A DNA stretch of 64,000 nt from Agrobacterium arsenijevicii (lineage in GTDB: Bacteria; Pseudomonadota; Alphaproteobacteria; Rhizobiales; Rhizobiaceae): contig JWIT01000016.1 in assembly GCA_000949895.1 (NCBI GenBank), positions 1-64,000 on the forward strand, in the 5' to 3' direction. This document shows positions 18,107 through 26,402 of this stretch, piece by piece; position 1 is the first letter of the stretch, and every line of letters begins with the position of its first letter. The position numbers and the translations under genes were made by a program. The notes below the pieces were generated by a model, which was not told the origin of the DNA, ran no database searches, and was given only the letters and a program-made list of their open reading frames with translations.

Positions 18107-19504
18107 ATGAACCGCATCATTCCCCTGATCCTTGCAGTCGCTCTCTTCATGGAGCAGATGGACTCCACCGTCATCGCCACATCGCTTCCGGCGATTGCAG
18201 CCGATCTCCATGTCGGTCCGATCACGCTCAAGCTCGCGCTGACGGCCTATATGGTGTCATTGGCGATCTTCATTCCCATCAGCGGCTGGATGGCCGATAA
18301 ATACGGCGCGAAGAAAATCTTCCGTTTCGCCATTGGCGTTTTCGTCGTCGGGTCGATCTGCTGTGCTGCCTCGTCGTCGGTGTTCGAATTCGTCGTCTCG
18401 CGTTTCCTGCAGGGCATGGGCGGCGCGATGATGACACCCGTCGGCCGCCTCGTCCTCCTGCGGACGACGAAACGTAGCGAACTCGTTTCCGCCATGGCGC
18501 TGTTGACGATACCGGCGCTTGTCGGGCCGCTGACTGGCCCGCCGATCGGCGGCTTCATCACCACCTATTTTTCATGGCACTGGATTTTCCTCATCAACGT
18601 GCCCATCGGCGTCATCGGCATCTGGCTGTCGACGATCTTCCTGCCGGAAATCGAAACCACCAATCCGCCGCCGATGGACGGCAAGGGGTTTGTGTTATCA
18701 GGCCTTGCCGCGTCGGGCGTGGTTTTCGGCGTGTCGGTCGTCAGCCTTCCGGCACTGCCGCCCACCATCGGCATTGCCTCGACGATCATCGGTTTTATCT
18801 GCGGCTTCCTTTATCTGCGCCACGCGGCAAACCACCCCGCCCCCATTCTGGATTTCCGCATTTTCCGCAACCCGACGTTCCGGGCGGCCACCGTCGGCGG
18901 CACCGCCTTCCGCATTTCCACGGGCGCCATTCCCTTCCTGATGCCCTTGATGTTGCAGATCGGTTTCGGGCTCAACCCGTTTCAATCAGGCATGATCACC
19001 TTTGCCGGCGCAATCGGCGCTATCACCACGAAATTCATGGCCAAGCGGGTCTTTGCCGCAACAGGGTTCAGATCAACGCTGATCGGGGCCGGCATCGTCG
19101 GTGCCTTCACGACGCTTGCCAACAGCTTCTTCACACCTGATACCCCCTACCCGCTGATCATGATCTGTCTGGTAACCGCGGGGTTTGCCCGTTCCTTCTT
19201 CTTCACCGGATCGAACGCGCTCAGCTATTCCGATATCGAGGACAGCCAGGCAAGTCAGGCGACCTCGATGGCATCAGTGCTGCAACAGATCAGCCTTGCG
19301 CTGGGCGTGGCTTTCGCCGCCGCCATTCTGGAAGTCAGCAGCATGATATCCGGCTCGCATCTGCAGCTTGCCGATTTCCACATCGCCTTCACCATCGTGG
19401 CGCTCGTCTCGCTGTTCGCCATCGTGCCGATCATCCGCATGGACGGCAATGCGGGGGCGGCCGTCTCCGGCCATCGCGGCAAGGTCTCGCAACCGGCGGA
19501 ATAA
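18107..19504 (+). CDS. MFS multidrug-type efflux transporter (DHA2-like)
   Basis: 465 residues from ATG 18107; a TTG at 18077 is in frame but adds a hydrophilic segment. The first helix (IIPLILAVALFMEQMDSTVIATSLPAIAADL) carries the DHA drug:proton antiporter motif (MDxTIVxxALP-like). Motif A is in GWMADKYGAKKIF and motif C-like Gly/Pro residues are in ALVGPLTGPPIGG. It has roughly 14 hydrophobic segments. The gene ends at a strong terminator. It lies divergent from the exported MBL hydrolase gene. The substrate is unknown. Confidence 0.85.
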   Translation: MNRIIPLILAVALFMEQMDSTVIATSLPAIAADLHVGPITLKLALTAYMVSLAIFIPISGWMADKYGAKKIFRFAIGVFVVGSICCAASSSVFEFVVSRFLQGMGGAMMTPVGRLVLLRTTKRSELVSAMALLTIPALVGPLTGPPIGGFITTYFSWHWIFLINVPIGVIGIWLSTIFLPEIETTNPPPMDGKGFVLSGLAASGVVFGVSVVSLPALPPTIGIASTIIGFICGFLYLRHAANHPAPILDFRIFRNPTFRAATVGGTAFRISTGAIPFLMPLMLQIGFGLNPFQSGMITFAGAIGAITTKFMAKRVFAATGFRSTLIGAGIVGAFTTLANSFFTPDTPYPLIMICLVTAGFARSFFFTGSNALSYSDIEDSQASQATSMASVLQQISLALGVAFAAAILEVSSMISGSHLQLADFHIAFTIVALVSLFAIVPIIRMDGNAGAAVSGHRGKVSQPAE

Positions 19505-19508
19505 CAAA

Positions 19509-19540
19509 AGCGCCGTGCATCCTTCCGGACACACGGCGCT
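19509..19540 (+). terminator. terminator between convergent MFS and rlmE genes
   Basis: 9-bp stem AGCGCCGTG / CACGGCGCT with a 14-nt loop, 5 bp after the MFS stop. It is symmetric enough to serve both directions, although T-runs are short. Confidence 0.65.
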
Positions 19541-19602
19541 CTAACTGTTTGAATCTGCACATCGTTACAGACGAAAATCGAACACGATTTCTGTCCGATG
19601 CG

Positions 19603-20343
19603 TTAGTCTTCGTCCGCCTCATCCACGTGCATAACGGACTGCGTTGCGGCCGTCCGGCCCTTGAAGTGCTTGGCGAGCAGGAACATTTCGACCGATTCCG
19701 ACCGCGAAGACGCCGGTTTGATATGCAGGACCTGCTTGAAGTTCTTCTTCAGCATGTCCAGCAATGCCTTTTCCGTGCCGCCCTGGAAGGTCTTGGCAAG
19801 GAAATGGCCACCTTCCGCCAGCACCTGAACCGCGAAATCGGCCGCGACTTCGCAGAGATGCATGGTGCGGATGTGGTCCGTCTTCTGGTGGCCCGTGGTT
19901 GGCGCCGCCATGTCGGACAGTACCAGATCCGGCGTGCCACCAACGGCCTCCATCAACTGGTCCGGTGCGGTCGGATCGAGGAAGTCGAGCTGCAGGATTT
20001 TCACGCCGGGGATGGGATCGATTTCGAGAAAATCGATGGCCGCGACGCGAATGTCCTCCTCGGTGGAATCCGTCACCTTGGAGGCGATCTGCGACCAGCT
20101 GCCGGGTGCGGCACCAAGGTCGATGATGCGGGTAGCACCCTTCAGGATCTGGTGCTTGTCGTTGATTTCCAGAAGCTTGAAGGCGGCGCGGGCGCGATAG
20201 CCTTCCAGCTTGGCACGCTGCACATAGGGGTCGTTGATATGACGTTCAAGCCAGCGGCGCGATGAGGCCTTGAGCTTGGTCTTCTTGACCTTCTGACCGA
20301 TCTTTCGGCCGGTGCGATTGGTGCTTGTCGGCGCCTTGCTCAT
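19603..20343 (-). CDS. rlmE: 23S rRNA (uridine-2552-2'-O)-methyltransferase
   Basis: 246 residues, the FtsJ/RrmJ family. It methylates U2552 in the A-loop of 23S rRNA in a late step of 50S maturation. The K-D-K-E catalytic tetrad is visible: Lys in [10 protein letters not shown], Asp in LVLSDMAAP, Lys in [10 protein letters not shown], Glu in [12 protein letters not shown]. The SAM motif is [16 protein letters not shown]. There is an N-terminal basic extension ([19 protein letters not shown]), as usual in alphaproteobacteria. The start codon overlaps the stop of the Ppx/GppA gene (ATGA), so translation is likely coupled. Confidence 0.95.
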   Translation of the reverse strand: MSKAPTSTNRTGRKIGQKVKKTKLKASSRRWLERHINDPYVQRAKLEGYRARAAFKLLEINDKHQILKGATRIIDLGAAPGSWSQIASKVTDSTEEDIRVAAIDFLEIDPIPGVKILQLDFLDPTAPDQLMEAVGGTPDLVLSDMAAPTTGHQKTDHIRTMHLCEVAADFAVQVLAEGGHFLAKTFQGGTEKALLDMLKKNFKQVLHIKPASSRSESVEMFLLAKHFKGRTAATQSVMHVDEADED

Positions 20344-21968
20344 GTCAAACCTTCCGTTCTGTCCTGCCGTGCCATCTGCATGCGCCTTATCCGGTTACGT
20401 CGCCATGCGCCGTCATCCGCCATCATATCCGTCAACAGACCTTCGCGCAGCCCGCGATCCGCCACGCGCATCCGCCGCGCCGGCCAGCGGCGGCGAATGG
20501 CCTCGAGAATGGCGCAGCCGGCCAGAACCAGATCGGCCCTGTCGGGGCCGATGCAGGCATTGGCGGCGCGACCGGCGAAATCCCAGGCCAGAAGCTTATC
20601 CTGCATCGCCGTCACTTCGGTATCAGAAAGCCAGAGGCCATCCACCTTGCGGCGATCGTAACGCGGCAGATCGAGATGAACGCCCGCGAGCGTCGTTACC
20701 GTGCCGGAGGTTCCAATCAGATGAAAATCCTCGTGATGCGCAAGCGGCGCCAGAGGCGGGCACTGGAAGGCATCAAGCAGCCCTTCGACTTCCCGCACCA
20801 TGGCAGCGAATACATCCGGCGTCACATCGCGGCCGCCATGGCGTTCCGAAAGCGTGACGACCCCGACCGGAAGCGACGTCCAGTGGGTGATGTGGTTGGC
20901 GAGCCGGTTGGAGCGGTTCTCGCCGACCTTGATGACAGCGATTTCGGACGATCCGCCGCCAATATCGAACAGCACCACCGAGCGCGCTTCGCGCCCGACG
21001 AGGGAGGCACAGCCTGATACGGCAAGGCGGGCTTCCGTCTCGCGGCTGATGATTTCAAGCCGCAGCCCGGTTTCCCGGGTAACCCGCTCCAGAAACTCTT
21101 CGCCATTGATTGCTGCCCGGCAGGCTTCGGTGGCGATGAGCCGCATGCGCCTGATCGGGCGACCGGCGAGTTTCGAGGAGCAGACCTTGAGAGCCTCCAC
21201 GGCGCGATCCATGGCATCGTCTGACAGCCGGCCGGTCGATACCAGCCCCTCGCCCAGCCGGACGATGCGCGAAAAGGCATCGACGACCCGGAACTGGCCG
21301 GGCCGCGTCGGCTGCGCGATCAGCAGGCGGCAATTATTGGTGCCGAGATCGAGCGCCGCATACATGTCCGTCGCGAATTCCGGACCATGCTCTTGCTGGC
21401 GGCCGCCATGACGGGCGGACATTTCGGATTGCTGCCGGTGCTGTTCTTGCGCCCCGTTGGCGCGGCCATTCTGCTTGCCGACATGTCGGGGCGCATGGGA
21501 GGGAACCAGCGGGCGGCCCTGCGGGTCGCGACTGCGCGGATCACGGTGAGCCCGCTTGCGGTTGCGCGACTTGCGACCAACACCGGGCGGCACGGAGGAT
21601 GGATTAGTGGCATCCGTTGCGGCTAAAGCCTCGGGCTGCTCGCTGGGAACAGGCGGTGTCTGCTGGGAGCTGCCTTTGCCGCGGGAACGCCTGCGGCGCT
21701 TTCTTTTACGCGGCTCGGCATCCGGCTCGAGAGCCGATACATAGGGGGAACCGGCCGGAACATCCGCGGCAACATCATGCGACAGCACAGCAACGTCACG
21801 GGGTTTACCGTCACGCCTGTTTTTCTTGCCACGACGGGATCGCTTCGCTTTCCCTTTGTTTGCCACCGACGCCCCTTGTTCCGACGGCTTTGGGCCGTTT
21901 CCGGGGTCGATCACTGTCTTGTCCATTTCGCCGCGCACAAGCGTAGACGCTATGCTGCTGGCTTTCAT
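20340..21968 (-). CDS. Ppx/GppA phosphatase with long basic N-terminal extension
   Basis: 542 residues from ATG 21968; a TTG at 21989 and an ATG at 21926 are alternatives. The catalytic domain begins near residue 202 ([18 protein letters not shown]) and has the second ATPase-fold motif [15 protein letters not shown]. It belongs to the exopolyphosphatase/pppGpp phosphohydrolase family. Before it lies about 200 residues of low-complexity sequence rich in Arg, Lys, Pro and Gln (for example [13 protein letters not shown]), probably disordered. The domain is about 340 residues, shorter than E. coli Ppx, and lacks the usual C-terminal HD-like part. It overlaps rlmE by 4 nt. Confidence 0.88.
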   Translation of the reverse strand: MKASSIASTLVRGEMDKTVIDPGNGPKPSEQGASVANKGKAKRSRRGKKNRRDGKPRDVAVLSHDVAADVPAGSPYVSALEPDAEPRKRKRRRRSRGKGSSQQTPPVPSEQPEALAATDATNPSSVPPGVGRKSRNRKRAHRDPRSRDPQGRPLVPSHAPRHVGKQNGRANGAQEQHRQQSEMSARHGGRQQEHGPEFATDMYAALDLGTNNCRLLIAQPTRPGQFRVVDAFSRIVRLGEGLVSTGRLSDDAMDRAVEALKVCSSKLAGRPIRRMRLIATEACRAAINGEEFLERVTRETGLRLEIISRETEARLAVSGCASLVGREARSVVLFDIGGGSSEIAVIKVGENRSNRLANHITHWTSLPVGVVTLSERHGGRDVTPDVFAAMVREVEGLLDAFQCPPLAPLAHHEDFHLIGTSGTVTTLAGVHLDLPRYDRRKVDGLWLSDTEVTAMQDKLLAWDFAGRAANACIGPDRADLVLAGCAILEAIRRRWPARRMRVADRGLREGLLTDMMADDGAWRRNRIRRMQMARQDRTEGLT

Positions 21969-22138
21969 AAGGTTTCGTTGGGTGGACAATACCAGCGCAA
22001 GCGATTTTAGCCAAATGGTTTTTGGGAACGCGGAAATGGCAGGGGTGCACGCACAGCAAAACGGCGCGCCGGCGGATCACATGGATCACGGCCTGAAATC
22101 ACACCAATGGTTTTCGGGGATTTTCGGAAAATTGGAGA

Positions 22139-22215
22139 TGGTACGGTTGGGGGGTCTCGAACCTCCGACCTCAGGTGCCACAAACCTGCGCTCTAACCAA
22201 CTGAGCTACAACCGC
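22139..22215 (-). tRNA. tRNA-His (anticodon GTG)
   Basis: 77-nt cloverleaf with encoded CCA. The acceptor stem is GCGGTTG / CAACCGT (one G-U pair at the end). The anticodon stem CAGGT/ACCTG encloses loop TTGTGGC, giving anticodon GTG. The discriminator base is A73 and the base before G1 is T, so the usual G-1:C73 pair is absent. That is the known exception in many alphaproteobacteria. The T-stem GGAGG/CCCCC contains one A-C mismatch in the RNA sense. Confidence 0.95.
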
Positions 22216-22247
22216 ACATCAAACGCCGAACCGGCGCCACGGGGGGT

Positions 22248-22276
22248 GACATAAAAGGTGTTTTCCCCATTTGCAA
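22248..22276 (-). promoter_or_regulatory. probable promoter of tRNA-His
   Basis: On the minus strand, TTGCAA (22271-22276) and TATGTC (22248-22253) are separated by 17 bp. They lie about 33 bp upstream of the tRNA 5' end, as expected for a sigma-70-type promoter. Confidence 0.5.
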
Positions 22277-22475
22277 GTCCCTCGGTGAATTTTGCGAAAA
22301 AAGGCTTCGAAAGGCAAGCGGTTTTCATTTGGCAGAGACTGTCGAAAGACGGCGGCAACCCATGCCACCTGTAATCCGGAACGGGGCCAGAACGGGCGCG
22401 GCCAGCCCTGTTCATGTTAACTCTATTTGGCGATTCATTCAGGCGACGGTGGACCCCGCCGCGCTGTGAAGTTAT

Positions 22476-22491
22476 TTAAAATTCTGTTAAC
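22476..22491 (+). promoter_or_regulatory. CtrA-type binding site upstream of pdhS
   Basis: TTAA-N7-TTAAC, an exact match to the full CtrA consensus of alphaproteobacteria, lies 85 bp upstream of the pdhS start. A further half site TTAAC is at 22417 and a GANTC (CcrM) site at 22432. No other promoter element is clear in 22277-22576. Confidence 0.6.
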
Positions 22492-22576
22492 GTGGTGCCT
22501 CAGAGGGTTTACGTTTCAGCTTCATGAGGAAGCCGAAAGCCTCGCAAGGTCCGGTAGTGCCAGAATAGGTTTCGAC

Positions 22577-25500
22577 ATGCCCGCCGTCCAGTATCCTTTT
22601 ATCGATATCGCAGTGCATGAACGGGTGCGTGAAGGTTTTGGCCGTGGCGAGGCGATGGCTTTGTTCTCGCTCGACCTTCAGAGCGCGCTTTGGGCCAATG
22701 GGCGGGGTGCGGCACTGTTCGGCACGCCGATGGTCTACGATTTTCTGGAACAGGGCCCCAAACGGCAGGACGTGACCTTCCGGCAGCTGGCGGCGACGGC
22801 GGCACGCCTTTCCAAGGCGGGCGACAGCCTGCCGTTTACCATTCGCATCAATGCGGGCTTCCGCAGCCTTGCCGTTACCGCCAGAGCGGAAATCATCGAG
22901 GCCGAACCGGGCCAGCCCGCCATTCTGTTTTCCGCCCTCACCGATCAGTCAGCACCCGACACGGCGGAATGCGCAAGGCGCATGATCGAAGGCTTTGACG
23001 ATCCCGATATCCATATCGCGGTTATCAATGGCGACAACGAGGTCGTTGCCGCCTCCGCCAAGTTTGCGTCGCTCGGCATCACACCGCATACGGCAAAGAC
23101 GCTGGTGAGGATGGCCGCAGGTCAGGCAGGTCACCTCGTCAAACGGCCCGTGCCAACAGGCAAGGGTTATATGCCCGCCGCCACCGGCCAGATCACCACG
23201 TCGCCCGAACTCAACCTGCTGTTCGTGGTCGAGACCGCGCTTGGAACACTCGATCCAGTCAACGGCTTTGCCGAAGACAAGCCGCAGGAAACCCCGGCTG
23301 CTGCCCAACCCGCTTTGCCGGTTGCGGAGACAGCACCTGTTGCCGTAGCGGCTACCTCGTTCGATTCCGTGCTCGACGCCGTCGCCGGCATCGAGGATGT
23401 GGAGGAACTGCCGTCTGACGTCGAAGACGAAGTAACGGCGGAACAGGATGAAGAAAGCGCCCTGCCATTGCCGGTAGCAGCAGCTGTAGAAGAAGAAGCG
23501 GAAACCCCGTCGGATATTCCCGTGGAGGATGCCGATACGGCTGCGAATGCGGCGATGACCGACGATATTGCCGATCTCTTCGAACTGGATGCAGATGAGG
23601 CTGAAGTTCCAACAATCAGCCGGGCGGCTGGCGAGGACCATGCCGAACAGGCTTTGGACGCGGACAGCCCATCGACGGAAGATGAGATCGCTGAACCAGT
23701 GACGGTGCAGGCCGTTGCACCGGTGGAAGAGGATATTCCGGCGGAAACCGAATCAACGGAAGAAGCGCGGCCTTTTGTCTTCAATGCCGGCGGGCGCGCA
23801 TCCCGCTTCGTCTGGAAAATCGATGCTGAGGGGCGCTTCAGCTCGATCTCGCACGAATTCGCGGAGGCGGTGGGTCCTAAGGCGGCGGCGGTCGAGGGCA
23901 TGGGCTTTGCCGATGTGGCCGCACTTTTCAATCTCGATCCGGAAGGCAAGATTCGCGAACTTCTCGGTCGCCGCGACACCTGGTCGGGCAAGACGATCTA
24001 TTGGCCGGTGGAAGGCACCTCTCTCATGGTGCCGATCGATCTCGCCGCCCTACCCACCTATACGCGCTCGCGCGAATTCGATGGTTTCCGTGGTTTCGGC
24101 ATCGTGCGGCTGGCCGATGCCGTCGAAGATCCGCACGCTACCGGTCTCACCTTCCTGAATGGGGAAGACATTCTTCAAACCGAGGTTTCGCCGCCGCCCG
24201 CTGCCGAGGATGAAAGCCACGAACTGCTGGCATTCCTCGATGAGGTCGATGACGAAACCCCAACCGCAGAAGCTGCGCCGGCCGAGATTTCGGACGAAGA
24301 ACGGCACGATGATTACAGCCCGCCGGAATTCGAAGTGCCGGCCCTGGCAATCGTGCCAGCCCCGGAGCCAGAACCGGAGCCGTCCTATTCCGACAAGGTC
24401 GTGCATCTGGAAGAACGCCGCTGGCGCTCCCGCGAGGGTCTGACCGCCGGCGAGCAGGCCGCTTTCCGGGAAATCGGCCGGACGCTGGCGCCTGCGGATA
24501 CCGTTTCGGACGAAAGCCGCAAAACGGAGGAAGAGGCCCTTTCTGCCGAGCCGTCCGCACAGGACATCCATAACGATATCGATGCCGGAACGCAGGTGGA
24601 TCTGCCGCCCGTCGTCGAAGAGGACGTCAAGGCGACAGAAACGGCTGAGGAAGCCGATCTCTTCGCGGATTATGTTCGTGGCGAGCGGCCTGTGGCCATT
24701 CAAGCGCCGACGGAAGAAATAGAGACCGCGGAACACAAAGACGCCGCAGCGGACGTGGCACCCGCAGCCGATATCGCCGCCGCGATGGTCAGCCCGCCGA
24801 TGCGCCCCGCCGATGCGCTGAGTGCCGAAACGCTGGACCAGATGCCTGTGGCGCTGCTGGTTCATGCCGGCGACCGGCTGATCCATGCCAATCCCGATTT
24901 CCTGCGGCTGACGGGCTACGGCTCTCTCGATGAATTGCAGGAGGTCGGCGGACTGGAAGCACTGCTGCAACGGCAGGAGCTGGAGGATATGCCTGACAAC
25001 GAGGGCGGCATGGTCGTCGTCAGCGCCGAAAATGACATCATCCCCGTCAAGGCGCGGCTGCAATCCATTCGCTGGGAAGAAACCAAGGCGCTGATGCTGT
25101 CGCTGGTTCCGCTGGAAGAAAAACAGGCGCCGGTTGCGGCGGCCAACGAAAACATGGCAGCGACCGAAACCGCGGAAGCAGGCAGCGTTTCCGTGTTGCA
25201 GGGCGAAGTCGAGGAGCTGCATTCCATTCTGGAAACGGCGACTGATGGCGTGGTACTCCTGGGCGAAGACGGTGAAATCCGTTCGCTCAACCGCTCCGCC
25301 AGTGCGCTGTTCAACTATGACAATGGCGAGGTCGCCGGAAAACCCTTCGTCACGCTCTTTGCCCATGAGAGCCAGCGCGCGGTGCTGGACTATCTTTCCG
25401 GCCTTGCCAATAACGGCGTCGCCAGCGTGCTGAACGATGGTCGCGAGGTAATCGGCCGCGAAGCATCCGGCGGATTTCTGCCGCTGTTCATGACCATCGG

Positions 25501-26317
25501 GCGGCTCAAATCCTCGCACGGCTATTGCGTGGTCATTCGCGACATCACCCAGTGGAAGCGCACGGAAGAAGAGCTGCGCAACGCCAAGCGCGCGGCGGAA
25601 ACCGCCAACGCCCACAAGACCGATTTTCTGGCGCGCGTCAGCCACGAAATCCGCACGCCGCTCAACGCCATCATCGGCTTTGCGGATATGATGGCGACCG
25701 AGCGTTTCGGGCCGATCGGCCACCCGCGTTATGTGGAATACTCCAATGATATCGGCCGTTCGGGCCGGCATGTGCTCGACATCGTCAACGATCTCCTCGA
25801 CATCTCCAAGATCGAAGCCGGGCAGATGGATGTGGACTTCATCGCCGTGCCGCTGAACGAGACGGTGGCCGAAGCGGTATCGCTGGTGCAGCCGCAGGCC
25901 AACAACCAACGCGTCATCATCCGCACGGCACTTTCGCAATCCGTACCGCAGATCGTCGCCGACCTGCGCTCGATCAAGCAGATCGTGCTGAACATCCTGT
26001 CGAACGCCATCCGCTTCACGCCATCCGGCGGCCAGATCGTGGTTTCCACCGCCTATGAGGCCAATGGCAGCGTAGCGCTGCGCATCCGCGACACCGGCAT
26101 CGGCATGACGCGAGCGGAGCTGGAACAGGCCATGAAGCCGTTCCGGCAGGTGGCGTCATCGGGCAAACGCGTGCGCGGCGATGGCACCGGGCTGGGGCTG
26201 CCGCTTACCAAGGCGATGGTGGATGCCAACCGCGCGAACTTCTCCATCACCTCGACACCGAATGAGGGAACGCTGGTGGAAATTACCTTTCCGTCGCAGC
26301 GGGTTCTTGCCAACTGA
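22577..26317 (+). CDS. pdhS: PdhS-type sensor histidine kinase with multiple PAS domains
   Basis: 1246 residues from ATG 22577; 50 upstream codons from a TTG at 22427 are open but would place the CtrA-type site inside the gene. No membrane helix is seen, so it is probably cytoplasmic. Order: N-terminal PAS-like region (1-235), a long acidic Ala/Glu/Asp-rich linker, a second PAS-like block (about 400-525), another acidic linker, two PAS domains (about 755-835 and 880-1000), HisKA with phospho-acceptor His1023 in RVSHEIRTPLNAIIGFADMM, and HATPase_c (N box NILSNAIRFTP; G boxes DTGIGM and GDGTGLGLPL). The kinase core closely matches the PdhS family (PleC/DivJ homologue sensors) that act on DivK. 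Probably A. tumefaciens PdhS1. Confidence 0.88.
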   Translation: MPAVQYPFIDIAVHERVREGFGRGEAMALFSLDLQSALWANGRGAALFGTPMVYDFLEQGPKRQDVTFRQLAATAARLSKAGDSLPFTIRINAGFRSLAVTARAEIIEAEPGQPAILFSALTDQSAPDTAECARRMIEGFDDPDIHIAVINGDNEVVAASAKFASLGITPHTAKTLVRMAAGQAGHLVKRPVPTGKGYMPAATGQITTSPELNLLFVVETALGTLDPVNGFAEDKPQETPAAAQPALPVAETAPVAVAATSFDSVLDAVAGIEDVEELPSDVEDEVTAEQDEESALPLPVAAAVEEEAETPSDIPVEDADTAANAAMTDDIADLFELDADEAEVPTISRAAGEDHAEQALDADSPSTEDEIAEPVTVQAVAPVEEDIPAETESTEEARPFVFNAGGRASRFVWKIDAEGRFSSISHEFAEAVGPKAAAVEGMGFADVAALFNLDPEGKIRELLGRRDTWSGKTIYWPVEGTSLMVPIDLAALPTYTRSREFDGFRGFGIVRLADAVEDPHATGLTFLNGEDILQTEVSPPPAAEDESHELLAFLDEVDDETPTAEAAPAEISDEERHDDYSPPEFEVPALAIVPAPEPEPEPSYSDKVVHLEERRWRSREGLTAGEQAAFREIGRTLAPADTVSDESRKTEEEALSAEPSAQDIHNDIDAGTQVDLPPVVEEDVKATETAEEADLFADYVRGERPVAIQAPTEEIETAEHKDAAADVAPAADIAAAMVSPPMRPADALSAETLDQMPVALLVHAGDRLIHANPDFLRLTGYGSLDELQEVGGLEALLQRQELEDMPDNEGGMVVVSAENDIIPVKARLQSIRWEETKALMLSLVPLEEKQAPVAAANENMAATETAEAGSVSVLQGEVEELHSILETATDGVVLLGEDGEIRSLNRSASALFNYDNGEVAGKPFVTLFAHESQRAVLDYLSGLANNGVASVLNDGREVIGREASGGFLPLFMTIGRLKSSHGYCVVIRDITQWKRTEEELRNAKRAAETANAHKTDFLARVSHEIRTPLNAIIGFADMMATERFGPIGHPRYVEYSNDIGRSGRHVLDIVNDLLDISKIEAGQMDVDFIAVPLNETVAEAVSLVQPQANNQRVIIRTALSQSVPQIVADLRSIKQIVLNILSNAIRFTPSGGQIVVSTAYEANGSVALRIRDTGIGMTRAELEQAMKPFRQVASSGKRVRGDGTGLGLPLTKAMVDANRANFSITSTPNEGTLVEITFPSQRVLAN

Positions 26318-26347
26318 GGCCATGCGGGCGTAGCAATGCGGGAACCG

Positions 26348-26367
26348 CCGGCTGAAAGGACAGCCGG
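26348..26367 (+). terminator. possible hairpin after pdhS
   Basis: 7-bp stem CCGGCTG / CAGCCGG with a 6-nt loop, 30 bp after the kinase stop. No T-run is present. Confidence 0.3.
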
Positions 26368-26402
26368 TTGAGGCTTTCGCAGGACAGCAGGCTGGCATTT
26401 CC

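Noticed and set aside
24050-25939. 629-codon minus-strand ORF
   Set aside because: It lies wholly inside pdhS on the other strand. The pdhS frame has complete HisKA and HATPase motifs, whereas this one has none.
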